Source: Mesorhizobium sp. SOD10
GTDB taxonomy: Bacteria > Pseudomonadota > Alphaproteobacteria > Rhizobiales > Rhizobiaceae
NCBI GenBank assembly: GCA_000824805.1
Contig: CCNA01000002.1
Span: 62,001-126,000 of the forward strand
Reading direction: 5' to 3'
DNA length: 64,000 nucleotides
A program made the translations under genes and the position numbers. Each line of letters opens with the position of its first letter. The stretch's first letter is position 1. Under the pieces are notes generated by a model that made no database searches, was not told where the DNA came from, and saw only the letters and a program-made list of their open reading frames with translations. This document shows positions 53,610 through 63,500 of the stretch, one piece after another.

Positions 53610-54765
53610 GCTTGCGGACATTACCGCCGCCGACACTCGAGAATTCCAGAAAAGTGCGGAGCGGTTTTACGTCCGGAATTGCGACGAACAAGAGCATCAC
53701 CACCGTGAGACCTTCCGACGGGTCAACAAACCACGAGTGACCGTAAACTCCGCCCCAGCGCCAGGTCCCGACTGCCTGCGGCGTCTGCGCGGCGGCCGGG
53801 TCGCGCAGGACGGCAAATCCCAGCCCCCAGCCCCAGCCGGCCCGTGTCGTCTCGATGCCGACGATAGCGTCGGTCGTCATCGCCCGGACGGTTTCGGGCC
53901 GAATGACAGGCCCTCCTCCGGTCCGGATCGTTTCGAGAAATGTCAGCACATCGCCAGCGGTACCGTTCATGCCGGCGCCGCCCGAAGGAAAGGACGCCGG
54001 GTTGAAGGCGCGCGCCGGAGCAAACGAGATCAGGCCGTCGCCAAAAGGCACGAGATGATGCTCGCCCATTCTGACAGCGCCGGACGGATCGTCGGCATAG
54101 GGAACGGCCAAGCGCTTCTCCTCGCGCACGCCAAAGCGGCTGTCGCTCATGCCGAGCGGTGTAGCAACCAGGCGATCGACGAGATCCGGCAACGAGGTGC
54201 CGGCTGCCCTGGCCATCACTTCGCCCAGCACGTCCATCGCCACCGAATAGGCCCAGCCTGTCCCGGGCGCGTAAGCAAGCGGCACCGAAGCGATGCGCGC
54301 CAGGTTGTCGGCCATGGACAGCCCCGGCTGGTCCAACCCATCCGATACATGCGAGCGCTCATAGGCGTTGCCGGCAGGCTGGGCGAAGCCATAAGCAAGG
54401 CCGGCGGTATGCGTGAGCAACTGCCTCACCGTAATCGTCGGCTCTTCGCCGCCAGGCATCTTCGGGCGGAACTCTGGAATGAACTTGGCGATCGGATCGT
54501 CAAGCGCGAATTGGCCGGCCTCGACCAGAGCCAATGCCGCGGCGGCCACGATCGGCTTGGTGACGGAGGACAGCCGGAAGATGGCGTCCAGCATCATCGG
54601 CTTGCCCAGTTCGCGGTCGGCAAGGCCGAAGGCGCGGCGGTAGAGCACGGCGCCGTGCTGCGAGACCAGGATCACGCCGCCGACGACGCGCTGCTCCTCC
54701 ATGGCCGCACCGATGACGCGGTCGATCCGTAGGCCGAAATCGCGGTCGAGCGGAGCGGCGGACAA
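53548..54765 (-). CDS. Serine hydrolase of the beta-lactamase (class C-like) family, C-terminus altered
   Basis: A 405-residue beta-lactamase-related serine hydrolase without signal peptide. Motifs are IFRLSSVTKPIVAAAAL (SxxK), WAYSVAMDVLGEV (YxV/YxN-type) and GGVYGHSWFVDPSEGL (HxG-like). Esterases of family VIII and EstB share this set. After about residue 352 (GLTVVMLL) the reading frame runs through mosaic repeat copy E and into mgtE antisense, so the last 50 residues (LFVAIPDVKPLRTFLEF and a basic tail) are not native-looking. It starts 20 bases after gor, in the same operon. Confidence 0.82.
   Translation of the reverse strand: MSAAPLDRDFGLRIDRVIGAAMEEQRVVGGVILVSQHGAVLYRRAFGLADRELGKPMMLDAIFRLSSVTKPIVAAAALALVEAGQFALDDPIAKFIPEFRPKMPGGEEPTITVRQLLTHTAGLAYGFAQPAGNAYERSHVSDGLDQPGLSMADNLARIASVPLAYAPGTGWAYSVAMDVLGEVMARAAGTSLPDLVDRLVATPLGMSDSRFGVREEKRLAVPYADDPSGAVRMGEHHLVPFGDGLISFAPARAFNPASFPSGGAGMNGTAGDVLTFLETIRTGGGPVIRPETVRAMTTDAIVGIETTRAGWGWGLGFAVLRDPAAAQTPQAVGTWRWGGVYGHSWFVDPSEGLTVVMLLFVAIPDVKPLRTFLEFSSVGGGNVRKPRAVCREGSPALPRSRSPAR
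53641..53682. repeat. Mosaic repeat, copy E, inside the serine hydrolase 3' end
   Basis: GAATTCCAGAAAAGTGCG ... TTTTACGTCCGGAATTGCG is an inverted copy of the second module of copy B (45418-45460). It overlaps codons near the end of the minus-strand hydrolase gene. Confidence 0.8.
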
Positions 54766-54785
54766 GGTCGACTCCGGAGCGATCG

Positions 54786-56174
54786 CTAGACCCGTTCGCC
54801 GTTCTTCACGCGATAGGTCGGCTTGTACATCGTCACCAGTTCCTCGGCCGCGGTCGGGTGCACGGCCATGGTGCGGTCGAAGTCCTCCTTGGTAAGGCCA
54901 GCTTTCAGCGGGATGCCGAGAAGCTGCGCCATCTCGCCGGCATCGGGGCCTAGAATATGGGCGCCGACCACCTTCCTGGACGCGCCGTCGACCACAAGCT
55001 TCATCAGCATCTTCTCGTCGCGGCCGGACAAGGTATGCCGCATCGGGCGGAACGAGGCGCGGTAGATCTCGACGTCGGGGAAGCGCTTGATCGCCTCATC
55101 TTCCGATAGGCCTACGGTGCCGATCTCCGGCTGCGAGAACACCGCCGTCGCAATGGTGTCGTGGTCCGGCGCGGTCGGATTGTCCTTGAAGGCGGTCTCG
55201 ATGAAGCACATCGCCTCGTGGATTGCGACCGGCGTCAGTTGCACGCGGTGGGTCACGTCGCCGATCGCCCAGATGTTGTCGACATTGGTGCGCGAGTACT
55301 GATCCACCGTGATCGCGCCCGTCTTACTGAGTTCGATGCCGACGCCTTCCAGGCCCATATTCTCGGTATTGGGAATACGCCCGATCGCCAGCATCACCTG
55401 GTCGACCGTCAGGGTTTGGCCGGAAGACAACAGCACGTCCAGCCTGCCTTCCGGGGTCTTACGCACCCATTCCGAAACTGCGGGGCAGAGGATCTTGATC
55501 CCCTTCTTGTCCATCGTCTCATGCAGCGAGCGGCGCAGATCCATGTCGAAGCGGCTGAGGATCTCCTGGCCGCGGTAGACCAGGGTGGTGTCGACGCCCA
55601 GACCGTGGAAGATGTTGGCGAATTCGACGGCGATGTAGCCGCCGCCCTCGATCATGATCGCCTTCGGCAGCTCCTTCAGATCGAAGGCCTCATTGGAGAA
55701 GATGCAGTATTCGTGGCCTGCCAGCGCCGGATGCGGCGCTGGCCGCCCGCCGGTAGCGATCAGGATCTGATCGGCGCTGACGGTGCGATCTTCGGCGACC
55801 AAGTAAACCGAGTGCGGATCGACCAGCACGGCGCGCGAGTGGAAGGTCTCGCCGCCGGAGCCTTCGACATTCCTCTTGTAGACCGCCTCGAGCCGCGCGA
55901 TCTCCTTGTCCTTGTTGGCGACAAGCGTCTGCCAGTCGAAGCTCGCCTCGGGCACGGTCCAGCCATAGCCGGCGGCGTCGGCGAAATGTTCGGGAAACTG
56001 TGAAGCATAGACATAGAGCTTCTTCGGCACGCAGCCTCGGATGACGCAGGTGCCGCCGAACCGGTACTCCTCCGCAATGGCGACCCGCTTGCCGAGGGAG
56101 GCCGCCACCCGGGCCGCCCTCACCCCGCCAGAGCCGCCGCCGATGACGAACAGATCATAATCATAAGCGGCCAT
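54786..56174 (-). CDS. gor: Glutathione-disulfide reductase
   Basis: A 462-residue FAD/NADPH-dependent pyridine nucleotide-disulfide reductase. The N-terminal FAD motif is FVIGGGSGGVRAARVAASLG; the redox disulfide lies in GGTCVIRGCVPKKLYVYAS; NADPH binding is in IMIEGGGYIAVEFANIFHGLG; the C-terminal active-site His is in MAVHPTAAEELVTMYKP. It keeps the glutathione pool reduced. Start 56174 (MAAYDYDLFVIGGG) is 19 codons inside the longest frame. It sits between DUF2059 and the serine hydrolase in a leftward operon. Confidence 0.94.
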   Translation of the reverse strand: MAAYDYDLFVIGGGSGGVRAARVAASLGKRVAIAEEYRFGGTCVIRGCVPKKLYVYASQFPEHFADAAGYGWTVPEASFDWQTLVANKDKEIARLEAVYKRNVEGSGGETFHSRAVLVDPHSVYLVAEDRTVSADQILIATGGRPAPHPALAGHEYCIFSNEAFDLKELPKAIMIEGGGYIAVEFANIFHGLGVDTTLVYRGQEILSRFDMDLRRSLHETMDKKGIKILCPAVSEWVRKTPEGRLDVLLSSGQTLTVDQVMLAIGRIPNTENMGLEGVGIELSKTGAITVDQYSRTNVDNIWAIGDVTHRVQLTPVAIHEAMCFIETAFKDNPTAPDHDTIATAVFSQPEIGTVGLSEDEAIKRFPDVEIYRASFRPMRHTLSGRDEKMLMKLVVDGASRKVVGAHILGPDAGEMAQLLGIPLKAGLTKEDFDRTMAVHPTAAEELVTMYKPTYRVKNGERV

Positions 56175-56234
56175 CGCGACGGGCTCCTGCGGATCAGAAA
56201 GACGGGTCACAGGTAGGCCGCAAAGCGGCAAAAG

Positions 56235-56258
56235 AAAAGCCCGGGAAACCCGGGCTTT
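56235..56258 (-). terminator. Terminator between DUF2059 and gor
   Basis: The stem AAAAGCCCGGG/CCCGGGCTTT with a three-base loop gives, on the minus strand, a hairpin followed by TTTTCTTTT. It would separate rpiA-DUF2059 from gor, at least partly. Confidence 0.85.
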
Positions 56259-56291
56259 GTGGTCCAGTGGCCGCGGGCCGGTCGACGCGGA

Positions 56292-56909
56292 TCAGTTCTG
56301 CGAGTCGTCCGCAGGAGCTGAATTGTCGGCGGGAGCTGAATTGTCCGCCGGAGCGGAACCATCGGCGGGGGCAGTGGCGGCCGGAGCCGGTGCTGCCGGC
56401 GCCTTGGCCTTGGCCGCGGCGGCAAGCGTCTCGCCGACCTGCTGCGCCAGATCGCGGGCTACGCCGTTCTGCCAGATGTCGGCGGCCTTCACGAGGTCGC
56501 GCGTCACCGCGGGGCCGCTGTCCAGCAGCTTCTTGCCGGCTTCCGAGCTGTAGAAAGTGGCGATGTCGTTGAGGTCTTTCTCGGAGAAAACCTTGGCATA
56601 GGCCATGGCCGCCTCCTTTTCGAGGTCGGCGCGCCGCGAGGCAAGGCCGAGTGCCTTCTCGGCCACGGTCTTGCCGATCAGCTCCTGCATGTCGGGGTTC
56701 TTCTGGATGAGCTGCGACTCCAGTGCCGCAGCCGCCTGCGGCAGGATGTTGTCGAAAGAGTCCGTGGCGTGGATCGCCGCGACCGCAGCGCGAGCGGCCT
56801 TCAGATGCGATTCGCTGATATCCTGCGCAAATACCGGCGAGGACAGCGCAAGGACGGCCGAGGCCGCCAGAAGCATCGAAAGGCGGCGAACTCGTTTAGG
56901 CAACATCAT
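56292..56909 (-). CDS. Exported DUF2059 protein with repeat tail
   Basis: A 205-residue exported protein with signal peptide LSMLLAASAVLALSSPVFAQ. The DUF2059 domain (about 30-165) includes SESHLKAARAAVAAIHATDSFDNILPQ and AYAKVFSEKDLNDIATFYSSEAGKKLLD. The C-terminal tail is low complexity: AAAAKAKAPAAPAPAATAPADG, then repeats of SAPADN encoded by an 18-base tandem repeat. Function is unknown. It follows rpiA by 21 bases. Confidence 0.85.
   Translation of the reverse strand: MMLPKRVRRLSMLLAASAVLALSSPVFAQDISESHLKAARAAVAAIHATDSFDNILPQAAAALESQLIQKNPDMQELIGKTVAEKALGLASRRADLEKEAAMAYAKVFSEKDLNDIATFYSSEAGKKLLDSGPAVTRDLVKAADIWQNGVARDLAQQVGETLAAAAKAKAPAAPAPAATAPADGSAPADNSAPADNSAPADDSQN
56307..56370 (-). 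repeat. 18-base tandem repeat coding the SAPADN tail of DUF2059
   Basis: Three to four imperfect copies of an 18-base unit (GTCGGCGGGAGCTGAATT on the plus strand) encode successive Ala-Pro-Ala-Asp-Asn-Ser residues at the end of the DUF2059 protein. Such repeats can change copy number by slippage without a frameshift. Confidence 0.75.
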
Positions 56910-56930
56910 GGTCGATAGAACTCCCTGGTT

Positions 56931-57626
56931 TCAGGCTGCATGGACGGTTTCGATACCGTCGCCGCCGGCGATGATGGCCGTTGACGCCAGCCCGATGAAT
57001 AGACCGTGCTCGACAACGCCCGGAATGGCGAAGAGAGCATTCGAAAGCGCTCTTGTATCCGGAATGCGGCCAAAAGATGCATCGAGGATAAAGTGGCCGC
57101 CGTCTGTAACAAATGGCTGCCCCCCCGTCATCCTCAATGTAACCGGGCCGGAAAGGCCGAGCTTTGCCGCGGCGGCCCCGATCGCTATCTCGGTGGCGCG
57201 CAGGCCGAATTTGTTGACCTCGATCGGCAGCGGGAAGCGGCCGAGGGTCTCGACCAGCTTGGACTTGTCGGCGATGACGATCATGCGAGCGGACGCCGCC
57301 GCGACGATCTTCTCGCGCAGCAGCGCGCCGCCGCCGCCCTTGATCAAGGTCAGGTCCGGGTCGACCTCGTCGGCGCCGTCGATGGTAAGGTCGAGTTCCG
57401 GCGTGTCCTCGAGCGTCGACAGCGGCACGCCGAGCTCGCGGCAGAGTGCCGCGGTGCGCTCCGAAGTCGGCACGCCGATAACCTTGAGGCCGGTCGACAC
57501 CTTCTCCGCCAGCAGCCGCACGAATTCTTCCGCCGTGGTGCCGGTGCCGATGCCAAGCCGCATGCCGCTGCCGACATGGGCGAGCGCTGCCCGCGCGGCT
57601 TCGACCTTCAACTGCCTTGCATCCAT
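56931..57626 (-). CDS. rpiA: Ribose-5-phosphate isomerase A
   Basis: A 231-residue enzyme interconverting ribose 5-phosphate and ribulose 5-phosphate in the pentose phosphate pathway. It shows [53 protein letters not shown] with the catalytic acids, and the C-terminal [15 protein letters not shown]. Length is typical. It is the first gene of the leftward operon and lies divergent from gph. Confidence 0.95.
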   Translation of the reverse strand: MDARQLKVEAARAALAHVGSGMRLGIGTGTTAEEFVRLLAEKVSTGLKVIGVPTSERTAALCRELGVPLSTLEDTPELDLTIDGADEVDPDLTLIKGGGGALLREKIVAAASARMIVIADKSKLVETLGRFPLPIEVNKFGLRATEIAIGAAAAKLGLSGPVTLRMTGGQPFVTDGGHFILDASFGRIPDTRALSNALFAIPGVVEHGLFIGLASTAIIAGGDGIETVHAA

Positions 57627-57785
57627 GGGGACCCCGATTTCGCCGGTTTCGCGCGCCTCCTAGCATTTTTGCCTGCCCCGTCAAAGGCCGTCAAAGACCC
57701 CCGCTGTGGACCGATCGAGGCTTCTTGCTTGAACCCGGCCCTCCCTGTATCGGCTACGGCAATTCAATCGCCACAGGAACCTCCC

Positions 57786-58466
57786 ATGCCGCGCTCGATC
57801 ATCGTCTTCGACCTGGATGGAACGCTGGTCGACACGGCGCCCGACCTGCTCGACAGCCTTAACCATAGCCTGGCGGCAAGCGACCTCGCCGCCATAGACG
57901 AAGCCGGTTTCAGGCGCTTCGTCGGCCATGGCGGCCGCGTCATGATCGAACGCGCGCATGCCGCGCAGAACAAGGCGCTGGCGGCCGAGGAGCACGACCG
58001 GCTCCTCAAGCTGTTCCTCGACCATTACACGCTGAACATTCCCGGCAAGTCCCGCCCCTACCCCGGGGTCATCGCCGCGCTCGATCGTTTCCAGGCCGCC
58101 GGCTACCTGATGGCCGTCTGCACGAACAAATACGAAGCGAATTCCGCGACGCTGATCGGCGCGCTTGGCATGTCGAACTATTTTGCCGCGATCTGCGGCC
58201 AGGACACATTCGCCTTCCGCAAGCCCGACCCGCGCCATCTCACCGAGACGATCCGGCTCGCCGGCGGCGATCCGAACAGCGCCTTGATGGTCGGCGATTC
58301 GCAGACCGACATCGACACCGCCAAGGCGGCCGGCATTCCCGTGGTCGCCGTCGATTTCGGCTATACCGACCGCCATGTGCGCGAATTCGAACCGACCCTG
58401 GTGATCTCGCATTTCGACGCGCTGACGCCGGAACTGGCGGAGCGGCTGATCGCAGCGGCGCGCTAG
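57786..58466 (+). CDS. gph: Phosphoglycolate phosphatase (HAD superfamily)
   Basis: A 226-residue HAD phosphatase. Motif I is IVFDLDGTLVDTAPDLLDSLN, motif II includes AVCTNKYEAN, motif III the lysine of FAFRKPDPRHL, and motif IV LMVGDSQTDIDTAKAAG. The cap domain is of C1 type. It dephosphorylates 2-phosphoglycolate formed by DNA repair or Rubisco oxygenation. The start at 57786 fits the motif I position and length of Gph. It is separate from rpiA by a divergent 159-base gap. Confidence 0.9.
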   Translation: MPRSIIVFDLDGTLVDTAPDLLDSLNHSLAASDLAAIDEAGFRRFVGHGGRVMIERAHAAQNKALAAEEHDRLLKLFLDHYTLNIPGKSRPYPGVIAALDRFQAAGYLMAVCTNKYEANSATLIGALGMSNYFAAICGQDTFAFRKPDPRHLTETIRLAGGDPNSALMVGDSQTDIDTAKAAGIPVVAVDFGYTDRHVREFEPTLVISHFDALTPELAERLIAAAR

Positions 58467-58529
58467 GCTCGCAACGCTAACTAAATTGGTGGAACTCGTG
58501 GGATCATCCAACTTTTTCAGAAGGTTGGA

Positions 58530-58604
58530 TGGTGGGCGATGCAGGGATTGAACCTGCGACCCCACCCGTGTGAAGGGTGTGCTCTCCCGCTGAGCTAATC
58601 GCCC
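58530..58604 (-). tRNA. tRNA-Val(CAC)
   Basis: A 75-base tRNA on the minus strand, with CCA encoded. The acceptor stem GGGCGAT pairs with ATCGCCC, the discriminator is A, the anticodon stem-loop CACCC-TTCACAC-GGGTG gives anticodon CAC (reads GUG), and the T-arm contains CAGGTTCAATCCCTG. Confidence 0.96.
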
Positions 58605-58715
58605 GCTCGTCGCCCGAAGGCCAAGCGAGCCGCGATATAAGGGAGGCAGGCTCTCGAAGTCAAGGCGATCTGCCGACGATCTTTCAAGGCCTCCAAACCT
58701 CGATCACGCAGGCGC

Positions 58716-58886
58716 CTAAATCAGCCCCCGTCTCACATTCATGCGCGTCACCGCCGTCACCAATACGGCGCCGGTCATGAAATAGAGCGTGGCGATGATG
58801 TGGCCCTGGTGGAAATGCAGCCCGGCAAACAGCAGGGCAGTGACCACGGCAAGGAAGGCGATGACGCGGGAGAAAGCATCGGGCAT
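58716..58886 (-). CDS. Small two-helix membrane protein
   Basis: A 56-residue frame: MPDAFSRVIAFLAVVTALLF, AGLHFHQGHIIATLYFMTGAV, LVTAVTRMNVRRGLI. Two hydrophobic stretches (about residues 8-22 and 29-46) are joined by a histidine-containing turn and followed by a basic end. AAGGTCG lies 7 bases before the ATG, and codon use with high third-position GC matches neighbours. It is 97 bases after the MBL-fold gene on the same strand and may belong to that transcript. Function is unknown. Confidence 0.65.
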   Translation of the reverse strand: MPDAFSRVIAFLAVVTALLFAGLHFHQGHIIATLYFMTGAVLVTAVTRMNVRRGLI

Positions 58887-58983
58887 GGGGCGACCTTGTG
58901 CAATGTTGAGTGGCCGCCCTCATTCAGCCGCTCGCTCCATAGAGCGGTTTTTGGTTTTTCGCAATCGGCTCGGCGGCGAACGC

Positions 58984-60507
58984 TCAGGCCAGATCCACTT
59001 CCACCCACAGCCCGCCCGGCCCGCGTGCCGCATCGCGGGGCGCGTTGCGCACTGCCTGGATCGAACCGGCCGGCACGGCAAAACCCGGCCTTCCGTTCTT
59101 GTCCGCCAGCCATGGATCATCGGCGCGGATGACGCGGCCCTTCGTCTTCGTCTCGAGCGCGGTCAGGATGCCGTCATAGGGCATTTCGCCCCAGTGCACT
59201 TTCAAGGCGTCGCCCTTGTTGGTGGGGACGAAGGCCGAAAGGTCCGCACTGGTCAGCAGATCGAAACCCTGTTTTTCCGGCGTGGCGTTCTGGCTGCCGT
59301 GATGGGCGACCTTGAGGTAGACGGTGCGCGCCAGAAGATCGGCCGACGTAACGGTGCCCTGCCCCACCGGCCATGTCAGCTCCTTCCAGCTCAGCCAGTT
59401 ACCGATCTGAGCGTCGCCTGGGAACAGGAGCACCCGGCCGCTATCGATGAACTCGAAGGCAAGCACCAGGCTGGTATTGTTGACGCCACGGTCGAGCTGC
59501 AGCGCAAGGTCTGCGGCGATCCCCATCCAGTCGGCGTCGACGCGCCGCCAGGACTGGTCGCGGTCCTCCATGGATGCCGCGCCCGAAACCGGCCCGGAAT
59601 AATGTTTGCGGACAAAGGCGCCGACATCGATGGCAGGATCGCTGCCCTTGTCACCTTGCAGCGCTGCGGAAAGCGGCGTGCCGACATTGCGCTCGAACGG
59701 ACTGAGCTCGTCGACGTAACCGGCATCGGCCGCCTCGTTCATCTTAAGGCCGCTCACCAGCGCCCGCGCGAACGGGCCGCCGCTGGCCAGCGGGAACATC
59801 TCGCTCGCCTTATCCTCCAGCCGCAGCGCCGCCTTGTCGCGCGGCGGGCCGAGCACATAGACGCGCAGGTTGGGCAACGCGTCGATCGTCACCGGCGGGC
59901 CACCGGGCTCGAAATAGGTCGGCGACGGCTTTTGCGAGAGCTTGGCCGCCGCGTCGCGGGCCGAGCGCACCCGCTCGCCCGCGGCGCCGAACTGGAAGCC
60001 GAGCACGGACCGGAGGCCGTCGCGGATGCCGGCCATATAGGCGCTGAGCCCCTGCATTCCATCGAGCTTCTGGCCCACGCCTTGCAGCGCGGCGATCGCT
60101 TGGCCCTTGAACTTGTCGAGCTCCGCAGCCCCGGCATCCGCAGGATTCTCCGTCCATGCCATCCAGACATCGGCGACGGCAAAATCCTTGAAAAGGTCCT
60201 TCGCGGTCAAGAAGCCGGAGACATGATCCCAGTGTTCGTGTGTGACGACCAGAATGTCGATCTTGCCGCCGGTCTCCTTCTTGAGGTCGGCGACGATGTC
60301 GGCGACCAGCGCCGAGCCGCCCGCGATCGAAACATGGATGCCGCAATCGATGAGCATGCGGAAAGGCTTTCCATCCGCCCTCTTGAAGGTAAGCAGATGG
60401 CAGTCGCCGATGCCCTGGCAATAATGCCGCACGGTAACGCCCGATGCCGGCGCGACCGCTGCGGCGGTTTTTGCCGGCCTTGTCCTCGTCGCCGGCTTCC
60501 TAGACAT
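58984..60507 (-). CDS. ComEC/Rec2-type MBL-fold hydrolase
   Basis: A 507-residue MBL-fold protein. The metal motif is VVTHEHWDHVSGF (His90, His92, Asp94, His95), followed by GRVLLFPGDAQIGNW and LKVAHHGSQNATPEK, the pattern of the extracellular nuclease-like domain of ComEC. Here the domain is cytosolic and soluble: there are no membrane helices and the N-terminus is a basic SRKPATRTRPAKTAAAVAPA stretch. Its start overlaps the large protease gene by eight bases. A partner role with that protease is inferred from coupling. Confidence 0.85.
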   Translation of the reverse strand: MSRKPATRTRPAKTAAAVAPASGVTVRHYCQGIGDCHLLTFKRADGKPFRMLIDCGIHVSIAGGSALVADIVADLKKETGGKIDILVVTHEHWDHVSGFLTAKDLFKDFAVADVWMAWTENPADAGAAELDKFKGQAIAALQGVGQKLDGMQGLSAYMAGIRDGLRSVLGFQFGAAGERVRSARDAAAKLSQKPSPTYFEPGGPPVTIDALPNLRVYVLGPPRDKAALRLEDKASEMFPLASGGPFARALVSGLKMNEAADAGYVDELSPFERNVGTPLSAALQGDKGSDPAIDVGAFVRKHYSGPVSGAASMEDRDQSWRRVDADWMGIAADLALQLDRGVNNTSLVLAFEFIDSGRVLLFPGDAQIGNWLSWKELTWPVGQGTVTSADLLARTVYLKVAHHGSQNATPEKQGFDLLTSADLSAFVPTNKGDALKVHWGEMPYDGILTALETKTKGRVIRADDPWLADKNGRPGFAVPAGSIQAVRNAPRDAARGPGGLWVEVDLA

Positions 60508-63500
60508 GGTCGTCGTCTCCGTCGCTGGCATGCAGCAGGGCAAAGGGCTCCGACACTTCGCCGCCGAAATAGAGCGCCCGCAGCGGCGACAGATAATTGG
60601 CCGCCATCGTCCCGGCCTGGCGCTTCTGCCGGTCCGTGCTGCCGGTGTTCTTGATGATCGAGTAGCGGATCTCCTCGAACCCCTCGCGCGGGTCGATGAT
60701 GATCGTGGCGCCGCCGCGGAACCAGAAGAAGCGGTCGCCCTTGGCCATGCCTTGCGGCATCGCCGTGCCGTCCGGCGCAACCGGAATGCGCTGCTGAATG
60801 ACGGCCACCACCTCGACGCGGAACGAGCCATCCGGCTCGACACGACGTGTCGGGCGCACGCTGTAGATGTCGAAGGTCGTCTCGCCCTTCTTTGGCGCAC
60901 GCATGATCGTGCCGTCCTCATTGTAGCGCGGCAGATCGGGCAGCAGGCCGAACTGCTTGTAGAGATCCGGATTGGAGGCGAAGGCCTTGTGCATCGCCTT
61001 CCACAGCGCATAGCGGTTCTTGTCGTTGAGCGCGAAGATCTCGGCCCGCTTCAATTTCTGGTTCCAGCCGAGGTCGATCTTGCTGAGCAGACCCTTCAGC
61101 CAGGAAGGCGATGGATCCTCCGGCGCGCTCCAGGCAAGCGTTTCCTCCGAGATGGTGCGGACGTCGCGCGGCAGAAGCTTCCATTTTCGGAACGATTCCA
61201 GGAAGGCCAGGCGATAGTGCAGCGGGTCGTCCGGGTAGGCGTCGCGGTCGGCGGTGATCAGCGCGCGCAGGTATTCGCCGAAGGTGATGTCGACGGAAGG
61301 GCAATAGTCGAGCGCGCGGATGCACATGGTCAGCATCTGCCTGGCGGTCTTGGCGACCTCGTCGGTCAGACGCTCGACCAGGCTCGGATGCAAGGTGCCC
61401 GCCGGCAGGATGCCGGAGCCGCCGGTGGCAAGCTGAATCAGGTCGTCGGTGCGCCGGTCGGCGATGGCCAGGAAGGCCTGGTAGACAGCGAAGACCAGGA
61501 TCGAGCCGCGGTCATGCGCCTCGAAGGTCTTGTCGTAGTCGAGATCGGCCATGCCGGCGCCGCCATATTCGCGCAACGGCCCGGCCCTGCCGCTGCCTTC
61601 CCCGAACTGCTTGGCGATGCCCGAAAGCAGCGACGCGGCCGACAATTCGCCTCGCGCCTTGCCAATTTCGAAGCTGACCAGTTCCTTGAGCGTAAAATGC
61701 TGGAACAGCGCGACGATGTCGGCGAAGGCCTCGTGGAAGGCCGGCACATCCGGGTTGGACGCTTCCTGGAAGCGGCGATGCAGCCCGTCGAGCAGCGCGT
61801 GCGACATTTCATGCGCGACGATGTCGCTGGACAGGCACGAGAACACCGTCGTTCCGGGCGTGGTGACATCGCCCTCATTGCTGGTCGCCGGGAAATAGCC
61901 GAACAGCAGCGCCTTCTTTTCCGGGCTGTAATAGGCATTCTCGGCGCGCAGCGCATGCGGATAGATGCGCAGGCGCGGCACATAATGCGCTTTAACCGTC
62001 ATGTCGCCGGCGCGGCCGGGAGCCTCGGCATAGTGCGGCGCCCACAATGCCCGCCGGCCGAGCGCGCGCTCGAAATGGCCGATCGTGGTCATGGCGACGG
62101 CGTAGACCATCTGCTGGTGGAATTTCGGATTGCCTTCCGAAGGCGGCAGGCCGTCCTGCGCCAGAAGCACCTTGTCGTTGAGATCGACCGGGTCGTAGAC
62201 GCGGTCGGACGCGGGGTCCACATCGATCACTTCGAGATATTCGCCGATCGGACCGGGCAGCAGCGGCCTGTCGGTGGCCGGCTCGTCGTCCCACGGCACC
62301 GAAAGCGTCGCCTGGTAGACCGAAACCGAATCCAGCCGCTTGGCGATCGACGGATCGAGCGCGTAGATGCGCAGGCGCCGTTGCGGCGGCGGCAGGGGCC
62401 GCGGCTTGCGCTTGATGGCCGGCGCTGGGCCTGTAACCGGCGCAGGAGCGGCTACGCTGGCACCTGGCCGGCCGAGCAGACTTTCCAGAAACGCCTTGAG
62501 CGGCTTTGACGGATTGCCCTGGTCGAGCGCTGCTTCCAGAAAACGGTTGCGTGCCGCCGCCGAAACCTGATCCGGATCGCCATCCGGGTCGGCGACCGCC
62601 TGTTCGACTGCCGTCGAGCGTTGCGCCATCTGCGTCAGCTCCAGCGCAAACATCTTCCGTTGGCGCAGCACCGCCGGCGATGGCGGCGCCAAAGAATTCC
62701 CGCCGGTCAGAAGGTCGAGCCAGCTCCATGTGTAGGTAGCGGGAGCAAGCTTCGTCAGGGTCCCCGCCGCCGGTGGCAGGAAGTCCAATGCGTCGAGTGC
62801 CCGCAACACGCCCTGCCCGATCTTCTCCTTCGTCTCCGCCGCATTCATCTTGGCCGTCGATTTCGAGGCCTTCGCGAACAACGCCTTGCGTACCGCCTCG
62901 ATGCGCATCCAAGGCTGCGGGTAATTCTTCACCACGTCCCAATGCTCGGCGAGCCAGAGAGCTGCCGCGGCGGCGACCTGCGGGGTCGCGGCCGAGGTGC
63001 CGCTGCCGTCCATGTCAACCACCTTGCGGCAATCGATCTCGGCCCAGGGCACGTTCGGCGTATAGGCGCCGAGCGCCGTGTTCATCTTGGAAGGCGGCCC
63101 GTAATTGCCTTGCATGGTCCCGAGAGCGAGCCCGCCATAGGCGCGCCCGTCGCCCATCACGCCGCATGCCGCAAGCACTCGGTTGTAGCGGGCCGGATAG
63201 ACGATGCTGCGCGGCGTGAAGGTGAAATTGTTCCCGGCCGCAGTGACCATGACCAGGCCGTGGTCGTAGGCGAGGTTGACGGCGTCGACCAGAGCCTGCG
63301 AGGCGAGGCCGCCCATGCTCATCGACAGCACCTGCGCGCCCTGCTGGCGCGCATAGTCGATGCCTTGCACCATCGTGCCGGTGGTCAGCCGCACCACCCA
63401 GTCGGCGATCCGCACCGGCAGGATCTTCGCCAGCGGCGCGCCGCCGACGAAGTCGGTGAAACCCGGCCAATGCGGTGAAGTGCCGTCGAGCTTGTTGCCG

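Noticed and set aside
58984..61011. Single very long reading frame for the MBL gene starting at 61011
   Set aside because: The first 168 codons lie in another frame of the protease gene and are Arg/Ser-rich; the ATG at 60507 gives the proper domain start.
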